64,000 bases of DNA from Cetobacterium sp. NK01. Its GTDB lineage: Bacteria > Fusobacteriota > Fusobacteriia > Fusobacteriales > Fusobacteriaceae. The notes below the pieces were generated by a model. That model was not told where the DNA came from and did not search any database. It saw only the letters and a program-made list of their open reading frames with translations. The stretch is from positions 310,001 through 374,000 of the forward strand of contig NZ_JANIBO010000001.1 of NCBI RefSeq assembly GCF_024506395.1, in the 5' to 3' direction. Below, piece after piece: positions 46,830-55,920 of this stretch. Made by a program: the position numbers and the translations under genes. Position 1 is the first letter of the stretch. Each line of letters starts with the position of its first letter.

Positions 46830-47510
46830 TTAACCCCTCCTAAAGAGCCTTAAGTTACCTTCACCCTCTATCAATATAATTCCATCTCTGTATAAGTCTA
46901 AAACAGCTAAAAATATATAAACTAAATGGGTTCTATTTTCAGCTCTTCTAAATAGATCAACTACTTCTTTTTCTGAAGAGTATAAAATAACCTTTATCCT
47001 ATCCATCTCTTCTTTTAGTGAATATCTTTTTTCTACTTCGATCTCTAAAAACTCTTCACTTTTAGGTAAATATTTAACATAACTATTAAACATATCTTGA
47101 AGTTTCAGTGTTGTTAAATCAAATTCTTTTGGAATATTTTTAGTTATTTTTCGCCCTTCTTTTCTTGTATAAGATATATTATATTCACATTCTATTTGAG
47201 ATATCACTTGTGCAACTTCTTTAAATACTTTATAATCTTCAAGTCTTCTTTTTAAATCCTTTTCTTTTTCTTCTTCTTTTTCTATACTTAAAATTGATAC
47301 CGCTTTTATCTCTAAAAGTTCTGAAGCGATCTCTAAAAATTCAACTTTTATACTCAAATTATCAGTTTGAGCTGTTTCTATAAATTGAAGGTATTCATCT
47401 ATTATCTGAGATATTTTTATTTCAGATATCCTCATCTTCTTTTTCTCTATTAGATGCAACAAAAGATCTAAAGGCCCTTCAAAATTATCTATTTTTAACA
47501 CTATCTCCAT
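46830..47510 (-). CDS. scpA: Segregation and condensation protein A
   Basis: Kleisin subunit bridging SMC heads. 226 residues: FEGPLDLLLHLIEKKKMRIS at the N-terminus (SMC neck-binding) and the C-terminal winged helix (YIFLAVLDLYRDGIILIEGE) that binds the SMC cap. ScpA with Smc (14985-18500) implies an SMC-ScpAB condensin, although scpB is not in the window. The start overlaps ribF by 26 nt; the SD-like AAGGG lies in ribF. Confidence 0.93.
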   Translation of the reverse strand: MEIVLKIDNFEGPLDLLLHLIEKKKMRISEIKISQIIDEYLQFIETAQTDNLSIKVEFLEIASELLEIKAVSILSIEKEEEKEKDLKRRLEDYKVFKEVAQVISQIECEYNISYTRKEGRKITKNIPKEFDLTTLKLQDMFNSYVKYLPKSEEFLEIEVEKRYSLKEEMDRIKVILYSSEKEVVDLFRRAENRTHLVYIFLAVLDLYRDGIILIEGEGNLRLFRRG

Positions 47511-48444
47511 TTTCTTTTCCCTTAACCTTCTCTCTCCAATTTAAAACATCGTTTTTTATTGTTTCTTTTAATTCTTCCATAGAATTAAATTTTTTTTCCT
47601 GTCTTAAAAATTCTATTAAAGAAACATATATTTTTTTCCCATAAATATCTTTATCAAAATCTAATATATGAACTTCTATACTTCTTTCATCTGGTTTCAA
47701 TGTAGGATTTTTACCTATATTAATAACTGCATGCCACGGATCTTTTTCTCCCTCAATTTTAACTTTACCTCCATATATTCCAAAAGGAGGATATATTTTA
47801 TTTAATATTTTTAAATTAGCTGTAGGAAAACCCATAATTCTACCAAACTTTCTTCCATGAATAACTTCACCTATAATTAAAAATGGTTGTCCTAAACATC
47901 TATTTGCAATATCCAAATTACCTGTTGCCAGCATTTCTCTTATAAATGTAGAACTTATAATTTGCTCTTTAATCCGAACTGGTTCTATTATATTTGTAAT
48001 AATTCCATAACGCTTTCCCAATTGCTTTAAATTCTCTACTGTTCCTTTACCACCTTTTCCAAAAGAAAAATTGAATCCTACATATATCTCTTTCGTTTTT
48101 AATATTTTCGCTAAAACTTTTTCTACGAAGCCCTCTGGAGTCATACTAGAAAATTCTTCTGTAAAGGGTTGTAATATTAAATAATCAACTCCTAAAGATT
48201 TTATTACATGTATTTTTTCCTCTAAAGAACTAATTAATTTTGGAGCTTTAACTCGATTTGTAATTTCCATTGGATGATTTAAGAAAGTAAATACAGCTGA
48301 TTTTCCATTTGTTTCTTTAGCTTTTTTAACCGCTTGAGAAATTAATTCTCTATGCCCCATATGAATTCCATCAAAAGCTCCAATCGCTACATAAATATTT
48401 TCAAATCTTTCCTTAGTTAGCAAAATATCTTCTATTATTTTCAT
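47485..48444 (-). CDS. ribF: Bifunctional riboflavin kinase / FAD synthetase
   Basis: 319 residues. FAD synthetase half: YVAIGAFDGIHMGHRELISQ (nucleotidyltransferase HxGH) and ISSTFIREMLATG. Riboflavin kinase half from about 185: HGRKFGRIMGFPTANLKI, GIYGGKV, and IEVHILDFDKDIYGKKIYVS. Converts riboflavin to FMN and FAD, needed by the flavoproteins in this window. Lies 10 nt after whiA. Confidence 0.96.
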   Translation of the reverse strand: MKIIEDILLTKERFENIYVAIGAFDGIHMGHRELISQAVKKAKETNGKSAVFTFLNHPMEITNRVKAPKLISSLEEKIHVIKSLGVDYLILQPFTEEFSSMTPEGFVEKVLAKILKTKEIYVGFNFSFGKGGKGTVENLKQLGKRYGIITNIIEPVRIKEQIISSTFIREMLATGNLDIANRCLGQPFLIIGEVIHGRKFGRIMGFPTANLKILNKIYPPFGIYGGKVKIEGEKDPWHAVINIGKNPTLKPDERSIEVHILDFDKDIYGKKIYVSLIEFLRQEKKFNSMEELKETIKNDVLNWREKVKGKENGDSVKNR

Positions 48445-48454
48445 AGTACTCCCC

Positions 48455-49357
48455 TTATACTTCCCTTTCTCTTTCTAAAAGTTCATTATGTATTTCTTCT
48501 AATCTTCTAAATCTATTTCTAATTCCAGATTTAGATATTCCTATTATTTCTGCTAACTCTTGTAAAGATGCCTCTGGATTTTCTAATCTTAAAAAAGCTA
48601 TTTCTTCTAAGACTGGACTTAACTCATTTAGCCCAATTTTACGCCCTATTAAATTTATCATTTTTATTTGTTTCCTAGCTGTATCCAAAGTTTTTGTCTC
48701 ATTTGCAACTTCCCAATTCATTTCTCTTATAGTTTTATTTTTCAAATCCTTTATCATAGTTGTTTCTTCATAATTATAAAATTCTCTCATAGAACCTATT
48801 AAAACTATTATATCCATAATATCTTCAGCATTTCTCATATATACAAGAGGTTTATTTCTTTTTATTGTCTTATAAACTTTTTTTTCCATTTTCATTAAAA
48901 GTTCATACAATTCTTCAGCTAACTCTTCACTATCAACAAAAAAATCTAACGCATACTCTTTTTCTGGAGATTTTATATATCCACATCCTAAAAACATACC
49001 TCTTATAAAACCTTTTTCTATTTTTTCATTTATCAATTCTTTTTTTGAACTATAATCTCTTAATTTTTCAATAAATTTTTTTATCCCTGGTTGTGATGGT
49101 AATGTTATTGCATAACTATTATGTTCTCCAAATTTTTTACTTTTTGAAAATTTTATAAATATCTTTAAATTTGTTAGATTTTTTAACATAGAGTATATTC
49201 TTTCTGCTATCTCTTTATTTTCCAATTTTAACTCTATACTATTTTCGTTAATAGCATGTTTTAATAAGAGTATCGCTCTTATCTCGGCGTATTTTTCATC
49301 TTCATTCAAGTCGCAACGATGAAGTATTTCATTTTTAACTTTATAAGTATACGACAC
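48455..49357 (-). CDS. whiA: WhiA-family DNA-binding protein
   Basis: 300 residues. The N-terminal LAGLIDADG-like part shows RCDLNEDEKYAEIRAILLLK and the IRGMFLGCGYIKSPEKEYAL stretch, in which the homing-endonuclease catalytic acids are not evident. The C-terminal HTH is EASLQELAEIIGISKSGIRN. In Gram-positives WhiA regulates division and acts downstream of a yvcJ/yvcK cluster; here it stands between polA and ribF instead. Its presence in a diderm is consistent with Fusobacteriota. Confidence 0.93.
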   Translation of the reverse strand: MSYTYKVKNEILHRCDLNEDEKYAEIRAILLLKHAINENSIELKLENKEIAERIYSMLKNLTNLKIFIKFSKSKKFGEHNSYAITLPSQPGIKKFIEKLRDYSSKKELINEKIEKGFIRGMFLGCGYIKSPEKEYALDFFVDSEELAEELYELLMKMEKKVYKTIKRNKPLVYMRNAEDIMDIIVLIGSMREFYNYEETTMIKDLKNKTIREMNWEVANETKTLDTARKQIKMINLIGRKIGLNELSPVLEEIAFLRLENPEASLQELAEIIGISKSGIRNRFRRLEEIHNELLEREREV

Positions 49358-49366
49358 AATCTCCTC

Positions 49367-52033
49367 CTACTTTGTTTCAGCCCAATTCTGTCCTATAGAG
49401 CTATTTACTTCTAATTTAACTTTAGAGAATTGAATACTTTCTCTCATTATTTTTTCTATTTTTTCTTTATATTCTAAAACCTTTTCTTTTTCCACCTCAA
49501 ATATCAATTCGTCATGAACTTGAAGTAACATGTGTATATCTTTTTTATCTTTTAATAAATCATATAAATTTATCATAACCTTTTTTAAAACTTCAGCAGC
49601 AGTTCCCTGAATTACTGTATTTACAGCCATTCTTTCTGCTTGATTTTTTATAACTCTATTTTTTGAGTTGATTCCTTCTATTATTCTTTTTCTCTTAAAA
49701 TATGTCTCAACATATCCATGTTCTTCAGCATATTCAATTATCTCTTTTTCTAAATGCTTAACTGCTGGGTACTGTTCAAAATATCTTGTTATATAATCTG
49801 AAGCTTCTTTTGGTGTTATTTTTAATTCTTGAGATAATCCAAAAGCTGTCTTACCATATATTATACTAAAGTTTACTGTTTTAGCAGCATCTCTTTGCTC
49901 TCTTGTCACTAAAGCATCTTCTGATAAGTCAAAGATTTTTCTAGCTGTTAAACTATGTAAATCTAAATTCTCAGAGTATGCTTCTATTAAATTTGTATCC
50001 TGTGATATTTCAGCTAAAACTCTTAATTCTATTTGAGAATAATCTATTCCCAATAAAACAGAACCATCCTTAGCTATAAATCCTGCTCTTATTTTCATTC
50101 CCTCTTCAGTTCTCACTGGAATATTTTGAAGATTTGGGTCTGATGATGATAATCTTCCTGTTGCCGTACCTGTTTGATTAAAAGTTGTATGTAATCTATT
50201 ATTTTCATCAACCATTCTTGGAAGAGGATCCACATAAGTTGATTTTAATTTACTTAATTTTCTAAACTCTAAAATAGATTTAGCTATTTCATACCCTTGT
50301 TCAGCTAATTTTTCTAAAACCTCACTGTCAGTTGAAAATCCTGTTTTAGTTTTTTTCACTGGGGGAATATTTAAATTAATAAATAAAACCTCACCTAATT
50401 GTTTTGGAGAATTGATATTAAATTCCCCTTCTGCTTCTTCATATATTTTTTTTGTTAACTCATCTATTCTGCTCTCTAGCTCTAAGCTATATTTAGAGAA
50501 GTATTCTGGTGATATTTTTATCCCTTCAATCTCCATATCAGCTAATACTCTAATCAAAGGCATCTCTGTTTCTTTTAAAACATTGTATAGATTATTATTT
50601 TCCAACTCTTTTACAAGCTCTGGATAAGCAACAAGCATTCCCCTTGTTCTTTTTGTAAGAAACCTTCCATAATCTTCAGTAGATACATCCTCTATTTTTG
50701 TTTTTCCAAAAACTTCATTATACTTTTCTACATCATCTTCTATAACATTTCTTAACATTACCTCAATCTCTTCTCTAGTTTGAGATGTTAATAAATGATA
50801 AGCTAACATTGTATCAAAATCCATATTTTTTACAAAATATCCATGTCTCAAAAAGTTTTTAAAGCCATATGATATAAATTTATTGTTAGAATTTAAAACT
50901 TCTTTAAAAGAATTTTTACTCTCTTCATCTTTTAATGGCAAAAAGTAATCTTTATTTTTTAAAGATACTGCTACGCCTTTTTCTCCCCAATAAATAGCTA
51001 TTTCACTATCTGAGTTTAACTTTTCTTTTATTTTAACTCCTTCTAATACAAAGAATCCTTTTTCTTCAAGTATTTCAGGTGCTCCTTGAAAACTAAATAA
51101 TCCTAGTTGCATTCCATTTTGTGAAGCTGGTTGAGCTATAACTTGACTTTGTCCATCTTCTAAATTCATTTTTTTTATTAGAGATTTAAATTCTAATGTT
51201 TTAAAAAGTTCTAAAAGTTTTTTATCATCTTTTTTATACTCTAACTCATCTGCCTTCACGCCTAAGTTCAATAGTTCAATAGTTGCTAACTCACGACTTA
51301 TAAAAGCTAACTCTCTATCTTCAATTAAATTATTTACTAAAGATTTTCCTATTCCAGGAAGCTCAGTCAAAGAATCTATATTCTCATAAATCCCTTCTAA
51401 ATTTCCATATTTTTCTAGCATCGGGATAGCTTTTTTAGAACCAATTTTTCTTACACCTGGAATTCCATCACTTGTATCTCCAATTAATCCAAATAAATCT
51501 GGAATCATTTTTGGTTTTACTCCAAGCTGTTCAATAACATCCTCTTCAGTTGATAGTATTTTCAGTCCTCCACCATCACCTTTTCCTAAAAGAGCGATAT
51601 TCACATGTGAATCTAAAATCTGAGATAAATCTTTATCCCCTGTTATTATATAAGATTCAATACCTTTAGCTCCTAACTCTTTAGCCAAGCTTCCTAATAC
51701 ATCATCTGCCTCATATCCATCTATCTTAAATTTTTTTATTCCAAAACAATCTAAAAGTTCCTCTATTCTAGGTATTTGAGCTACTAAATCCTCTGGCGCT
51801 GCATCTCTTTGAGCTTTATATTCTTTATATATTTCACTTCTTTTTAAAGTGGCTCTTTTTACATCAAAAGCAGCTCCTATATAATCAGGATTTAATTGAT
51901 TTATAATACTCATAAGAGTATTAACAAATCCATATACCGCTCCTGTTGGTTCATTTTTAGTTCTAAAATTTAAATTTCCATAAAAAGCTCTATACATTAT
52001 TGCACTCACATCTAATAAAACTGCTTTTTTCAT
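49367..52033 (-). CDS. polA: DNA polymerase I, without proofreading exonuclease residues
   Basis: 888 residues from ATG 52033; the upstream frame start at 52066 lies just 4 nt from the -10 box and would be upstream of the transcript. The 5'-3' exonuclease domain (1-290: LLDVSAIMYRAFYG, TGDKDLSQIL, LFGLIGDTSDGIPGVRKIG) is intact. The middle 3'-5' exonuclease fold is present but the canonical DTE motif is missing (DSEIAIYWGEKGVAV in its place). The polymerase domain is complete: GTATGRLSSSDPNLQNIP, LGIDYSQIELRVLAEIS, RDAAKTVNFSIIYG and LLQVHDELIFEV. Repair and Okazaki fragment processing. Confidence 0.96.
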   Translation of the reverse strand: MKKAVLLDVSAIMYRAFYGNLNFRTKNEPTGAVYGFVNTLMSIINQLNPDYIGAAFDVKRATLKRSEIYKEYKAQRDAAPEDLVAQIPRIEELLDCFGIKKFKIDGYEADDVLGSLAKELGAKGIESYIITGDKDLSQILDSHVNIALLGKGDGGGLKILSTEEDVIEQLGVKPKMIPDLFGLIGDTSDGIPGVRKIGSKKAIPMLEKYGNLEGIYENIDSLTELPGIGKSLVNNLIEDRELAFISRELATIELLNLGVKADELEYKKDDKKLLELFKTLEFKSLIKKMNLEDGQSQVIAQPASQNGMQLGLFSFQGAPEILEEKGFFVLEGVKIKEKLNSDSEIAIYWGEKGVAVSLKNKDYFLPLKDEESKNSFKEVLNSNNKFISYGFKNFLRHGYFVKNMDFDTMLAYHLLTSQTREEIEVMLRNVIEDDVEKYNEVFGKTKIEDVSTEDYGRFLTKRTRGMLVAYPELVKELENNNLYNVLKETEMPLIRVLADMEIEGIKISPEYFSKYSLELESRIDELTKKIYEEAEGEFNINSPKQLGEVLFINLNIPPVKKTKTGFSTDSEVLEKLAEQGYEIAKSILEFRKLSKLKSTYVDPLPRMVDENNRLHTTFNQTGTATGRLSSSDPNLQNIPVRTEEGMKIRAGFIAKDGSVLLGIDYSQIELRVLAEISQDTNLIEAYSENLDLHSLTARKIFDLSEDALVTREQRDAAKTVNFSIIYGKTAFGLSQELKITPKEASDYITRYFEQYPAVKHLEKEIIEYAEEHGYVETYFKRKRIIEGINSKNRVIKNQAERMAVNTVIQGTAAEVLKKVMINLYDLLKDKKDIHMLLQVHDELIFEVEKEKVLEYKEKIEKIMRESIQFSKVKLEVNSSIGQNWAETK

Positions 52034-52069
52034 TTTTTTCCCCTTTCTACAATTTACATTTTTCATAAT

Positions 52070-52098
52070 ATTATACCATATTCAATACCTTAGTTAAA
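52070..52098 (-). promoter_or_regulatory. Promoter of polA
   Basis: Minus-strand TTTAAC (52093-52098), 17 bp, TATAAT (52070-52075). Predicted start of transcription near 52063, which supports the polA start at 52033. Confidence 0.65.
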
Positions 52099-52138
52099 AA
52101 AATTATTTTATAAATAAATATTATTTTTTTTATTTTTC

Positions 52139-52147
52139 TGTTATAAT
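52139..52147 (+). promoter_or_regulatory. Extended -10 promoter of ssb
   Basis: TGTTATAAT (TGn plus TATAAT at 52142-52147), 34 nt before the ssb start, AT-rich upstream and no clear -35. Confidence 0.55.
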
Positions 52148-52180
52148 CTCTGTGTATAAACTAAAATATAGGAGGTATTT

Positions 52181-52606
52181 ATGAATCTAGTCGTATTAAT
52201 TGGACGTTTAACTAGAGATCCTGAACTTAAATTTGGTCAAAGCGGAAAAGCATACTCAAGATTTAGTTTAGCAGTTGACAGACCTTTTTCTAAAGGAGAA
52301 GCTGACTTTATTAACTGTGTTGCTTTTGGAAAAACAGCTGAACTTATCGGTGAATACTTAAGAAAAGGTAGAAAAGTTGCTGTTAATGGTAGACTTCAAA
52401 TGAATAGATATGAGGTAAACGGAGAAAAAAGAACAAGTTATGACGTACTTGTTGAAAGCATGGAATTTGTTGAAGGAAGAGGAGAAGCATCTGCACCATC
52501 TGATTTTGCTCCAACGCCATCTTATTCAGCACCTAAAGTTGCTGAGCAATCTTCTAATGATGACTTTGGTGGATCATCTTTTGATGAAGATGAGTTTCCA
52601 TTCTAA
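52181..52606 (+). CDS. ssb: Single-stranded DNA-binding protein
   Basis: 141 residues. OB-fold signatures LVVLIGRLTRDPELKFGQSG, YSRFSLAVDRPF, FINCVAFGKTAELIGEYLRK and GRLQMNRYEVNGEKRTSYDV. A short disordered linker leads to the acidic tip DEDEFPF, the protein-interaction tail (usually DDDIPF). SD AGGAGG. Stands alone, next to the TPP riboswitch. Confidence 0.97.
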   Translation: MNLVVLIGRLTRDPELKFGQSGKAYSRFSLAVDRPFSKGEADFINCVAFGKTAELIGEYLRKGRKVAVNGRLQMNRYEVNGEKRTSYDVLVESMEFVEGRGEASAPSDFAPTPSYSAPKVAEQSSNDDFGGSSFDEDEFPF

Positions 52607-52625
52607 TAATTAAATAATATTTTAA

Positions 52626-52700
52626 ACTACTAGGGGTGCCCTTTGGCTGAGACTTACCCTTAGAACCTGATCTAGTTAATACTAGCGTAGGGAAGTAGTT
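52626..52700 (+). ncRNA. TPP riboswitch (THI element)
   Basis: Carries the conserved THI-box core: CTAGGGGTGCC, GGCTGAGA, ACCCTTAGAACCTGATCTAG, TTAATACTAGCGTAGGGAAG, in order and with normal spacing. P1 closes with ACTACT/AGTAGT ends. A possible promoter overlaps the ssb end (TTGATG 52581-52586, 17 bp, TAATAA 52604-52609). It senses thiamin pyrophosphate and precedes tenA-thiZXY, with an intrinsic terminator in between. Confidence 0.97.
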
Positions 52701-52732
52701 AATTATCACTTTTATTTTATAATTGTGTATAT

Positions 52733-52775
52733 AAAGCTATTTTCCTATTTTTTGGAAGATAGCTTTTTTTATTTA
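52733..52775 (+). terminator. Riboswitch-linked intrinsic terminator
   Basis: 13 bp stem (52733-52745 with 52753-52765, one G-U pair) followed by a T run (TTTTTTTATTT). It sits between aptamer and tenA, so TPP binding most likely favours termination. A competing antiterminator was not worked out. Confidence 0.85.
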
Positions 52776-52800
52776 TATAAATTTTTACAGGAGGTTTTTT

Positions 52801-53454
52801 ATGTTTTCAAAAGAGTTATACAAAAGTGCAAAAGAAATTTGGAATAGCTACTACACCCATCCATTTGTAAGAGGAATCGGTGAGGGTTCTCTAGAAAAAG
52901 ATAAATTTAAATTCTATATTATCCAAGATTATATCTACCTTCTTGATTATGCAAAACTTTTTGCATTAGGTGTTATAAAAAGTAAAAATGAAAGTGATAT
53001 GAAAAAATTTGCTGCACTTACAGATGGAATTCTAAATTCTGAAATGGGAATACACAGAGTTTATATGAAAAAATTAGGAATTACTGAACTAGATATTGCA
53101 TCAGAAAAACCAACTCTTGATAATACTTCATATACTAGTTACATGCTCTCGGTAGCTCACTGTGGTGATATAAAAGAAGTGGCTGTTGCTGCTCTTTCTT
53201 GTATGTGGAGTTATGAAATGATTGGTTTGAAGTTAAAAGAACTCTATGGTTCTAGCGATGAATTCTATGGTGAATGGATTGAATGTTACTCTTCTTCTAG
53301 ATACAAAGAGTTAACTAATTGGAATATTGAGCTAGTTGAAAAATATTGCCAAAATATTTCAGCAGAAGAAAAAGAACATTTAAAAACAATTTTTATTAAT
53401 TGTAGTATTTACGAGTATAAATTTTGGGATATGTCTTATAAGGAGTCTTTTTAA
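52801..53454 (+). CDS. tenA: Thiaminase II / aminopyrimidine aminohydrolase TenA
   Basis: 217 residues. Hydrolyses degraded thiamin pyrimidines (aminomethyl-HMP analogues) to HMP. All-helical family with FYIIQDYIYLLDYAKLFALG, the active-site cysteine in AALSCMWSYEMIG and the C-terminal helix EYKFWDMSYKESF. First gene behind the TPP riboswitch and followed 1 nt later by the ABC transporter genes, the known tenA-thiXYZ salvage arrangement. Confidence 0.95.
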   Translation: MFSKELYKSAKEIWNSYYTHPFVRGIGEGSLEKDKFKFYIIQDYIYLLDYAKLFALGVIKSKNESDMKKFAALTDGILNSEMGIHRVYMKKLGITELDIASEKPTLDNTSYTSYMLSVAHCGDIKEVAVAALSCMWSYEMIGLKLKELYGSSDEFYGEWIECYSSSRYKELTNWNIELVEKYCQNISAEEKEHLKTIFINCSIYEYKFWDMSYKESF

Positions 53455-53455
53455 C

Positions 53456-54172
53456 ATGAATATGCTTGAAGTAAAAAATTTAACTTTTAAATACGATAAT
53501 CATAACTTTATTTTAGACAATCTTTCATTTAATATAAAACATAATGAACTAATTAGTATAGTAGGTGGAAGTGGGTGTGGAAAATCAACACTCATAAAAA
53601 TATTAGCAGGAATTGAAAAAAATTTTAATGGCACTGTTCAGTTAAAAAGTATATCTTATATGCCACAATCAAATACTCTTTTGCCATGGAGAACTATTTT
53701 AGAAAATATACTTTTACCAATTGAAATAAAAAAAGGAAATAAAAAGATAGAAAAAGGAAAAGCCATCTCTCTCCTAAAACGTTTTGATTTATTAGAATAT
53801 TCAGATAGTTATCCTAAAGAGCTTTCTGGAGGAATGAAACAGCGTATCTCGCTTATTCGTACATTAATGAGTGGTGGAGACTTGCTTCTCTTAGACGAAC
53901 CTTTTTCAGCTTTAGATGCTATAACTAGAGAGGATTTACAAAATTGGCTTTTAAATCTAATATCAACACTTAAAAAAAGTATGATTTTTATCACTCATGA
54001 TATTGATGAAGCAATCTTTCTATCTCATAGAATTTTTGTTTGTTCAAAAAAACCTCTTTCTAAATTTAAAGAGTTTTTAGTTCCTGAAAATATAACTCTT
54101 GAAAAAAAAATACATCTGAGAAAAGAGATTCTTTCTATTATTAAAGGAGATAACTTTTATGAAAAAAATTAA
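53456..54172 (+). CDS. thiZ: ABC transporter ATP-binding protein for thiamin precursor (ThiZ)
   Basis: 238 residues. Walker A VGGSGCGKSTLIKILAG, Q-loop YMPQSNTLLPWRTILEN, signature ELSGGMKQRISLIRTLM, Walker B LLLLDEPFSALDAITRE and switch HDIDEA. Of the nitrate/taurine/ThiZ group of importer ATPases. The specificity (formyl-aminomethyl-HMP or HMP-like pyrimidine) is inferred from the riboswitch and tenA. Overlaps thiX by 14 nt. Confidence 0.92.
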   Translation: MNMLEVKNLTFKYDNHNFILDNLSFNIKHNELISIVGGSGCGKSTLIKILAGIEKNFNGTVQLKSISYMPQSNTLLPWRTILENILLPIEIKKGNKKIEKGKAISLLKRFDLLEYSDSYPKELSGGMKQRISLIRTLMSGGDLLLLDEPFSALDAITREDLQNWLLNLISTLKKSMIFITHDIDEAIFLSHRIFVCSKKPLSKFKEFLVPENITLEKKIHLRKEILSIIKGDNFYEKN

Positions 54173-54899
54173 TTTTTCTCTAATCTCTCTTTTTTCATTT
54201 TTTATACTATGGGAAGTTCTAGGAAGATATATTAATAAAGGTTATATTCTTCCTACTCCTTTAAATATATTAAAAAAAATCTGGATTCTCAAAGAAAGTC
54301 TTTTCTTTATACATTTACCAGCTACACTCAATATTGCAGTGATTTCTTTAATATTAACTATTTTATTAGGTCTATTTTTAGCTATCTCTATGGATTTTAG
54401 TCATATAGTATACAGTTGTATCCATCCTTTAATTATAACTAGCCAAACTATTCCTATTACTGCTCTAGCTCCTATTTTTATCTTATGGTTTGGTTACTCC
54501 ATTTGGAGTAAAGTTGTGGTTGCTGTAATTATATCTTTTTTCCCAGTTACAATAACTATATATAACGGTTTACAAAATGTAGAAAAAGATGAGATTAATT
54601 ATTTTAAAAGTCTTAAAGCAAGTAAAACACAAATTTTTTTAAAGTTAAAATTGCCTAGAGCCCTTCCCAATTTTTTTTCAGCTCTTAAAATGAGTATTCC
54701 TCTTGTTTTAATTGGAGCAGCTATTGGAGAATGGTTAGGCGCTACATCTGGTCTTGGATATTTTAGTAAAAGAATGATGTCTCAATTAGATGGTGCTGGA
54801 GTTTTTGCACCTATAGTTATTATATCTTTACTTGCTATAACTTTAGTACAAATTATAACTATATTCGAAAATATAATATTACATTGGAGGAGCAAATGA
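54159..54899 (+). CDS. thiX: ABC transporter permease for thiamin precursor (ThiX)
   Basis: 246 residues, about six transmembrane segments. The EAA-like cytoplasmic loop is FKSLKASKTQIFLKLKLPRA followed by a conserved IPLVLIGAAIGEWLGATSGL. The family is the BPD_transp_1 nitrate/taurine/HMP type. Coupled to thiZ (14 nt overlap) and to thiY (4 nt overlap). Confidence 0.93.
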   Translation: MKKINFSLISLFSFFILWEVLGRYINKGYILPTPLNILKKIWILKESLFFIHLPATLNIAVISLILTILLGLFLAISMDFSHIVYSCIHPLIITSQTIPITALAPIFILWFGYSIWSKVVVAVIISFFPVTITIYNGLQNVEKDEINYFKSLKASKTQIFLKLKLPRALPNFFSALKMSIPLVLIGAAIGEWLGATSGLGYFSKRMMSQLDGAGVFAPIVIISLLAITLVQIITIFENIILHWRSK

Positions 54900-55870
54900 A
54901 AAAAATACTTACTGTTTTAATACTTGTTACTTTATTACTAAGTTGCAATTCAAAAAAAGAGGATAATTTAAAAGAAGTTTCTATAATTTTAGATTGGTAT
55001 CCTAATGCTGTACACTCTTTTCTTTACACAGCTGTTGAAAAAGGATATTTTAAAGATGAAGGAATAAAATTAAACATAATTTACCCCTCTTCACCTAGTG
55101 ATTCTTTAACTTTGCCTGCTGCAAAAAAAGCTGATATAGGAATCTCTTATTTAAATAGTGTCATTATGGCAAGAGCTAATGAAAACGTTCCTATAAAATC
55201 TTTTGGTGCAATACTCCAAAGATCCGTTAATACAGTTATATCTTTAAAAGAAAAAAATATAACTTCTCCAAAAGATTTTCAAAATAAAATTGCAGGTACT
55301 AGTGGTGGAGTTCTTTCTGAAACGTATTTAAAATCAATGATGATTTCTCAAAATTTAGATCCTAACTCTCTTAAAATTACTGATGTAGGATTTGAACTTC
55401 TAACATCTATGATTACAAATCAAGTTGATTTTACAATTGGAAATATGATTAATCATGAAGTTCCTGTTATTAAAGAGAAAGGTATAGATATAAACTATTT
55501 TTTAATTGATAACTTTGGAATTCCTCAAGCATACGAACTTATTTTAGTTGCTAATGATGAACTTTTAAACCAAAATAAAGATACTTATACAAAAGTTCTA
55601 AAAGCTATGCAAAAAGGATTTGAAGATGTTAAGAACAATCCTAGTGAATCTTTAAATCTTCTTCTTTCAAAACAAGCTGTTGATCAATTTCCACTAAGTG
55701 AAACTGTAGAAAAGGAAAGTTTAGAAATTTTACTACCAATAATGGAAACACCTCAAAATAAATTTTTAACTCAAACTAAGAAAATTTGGGAAAATAATGT
55801 TAATTGGTTATACGAAAATGGTATCATTCAAAAAAAACTTCCAGCTGAAAATTTTATATATCAATTTTAA
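54896..55870 (+). CDS. thiY: Thiamin-precursor-binding lipoprotein (ThiY, NMT1/THI5-like)
   Basis: 324 residues from ATG 54896 (GGAGG 5 nt before; the in-frame start at 54884 is inside thiX). Lipoprotein signal: hydrophobic helix ending LLLSC with Cys about residue 17, so it is anchored by lipid. NMT1-like fold: VSIILDWYPNAVHSFLYTAV, KGYFKDEGIKLNIIYP, the GTSGGVLSETYLKSMM loop and PQAYELILVANDELL. In fungi the homologous domain makes HMP; here it should only bind pyrimidine ligand. Confidence 0.92.
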   Translation: MKKILTVLILVTLLLSCNSKKEDNLKEVSIILDWYPNAVHSFLYTAVEKGYFKDEGIKLNIIYPSSPSDSLTLPAAKKADIGISYLNSVIMARANENVPIKSFGAILQRSVNTVISLKEKNITSPKDFQNKIAGTSGGVLSETYLKSMMISQNLDPNSLKITDVGFELLTSMITNQVDFTIGNMINHEVPVIKEKGIDINYFLIDNFGIPQAYELILVANDELLNQNKDTYTKVLKAMQKGFEDVKNNPSESLNLLLSKQAVDQFPLSETVEKESLEILLPIMETPQNKFLTQTKKIWENNVNWLYENGIIQKKLPAENFIYQF

Positions 55871-55920
55871 ATTTTTTAATATATAATACCCTTTAGAAAT
55901 AAATTTTTGGAGGGATTATT

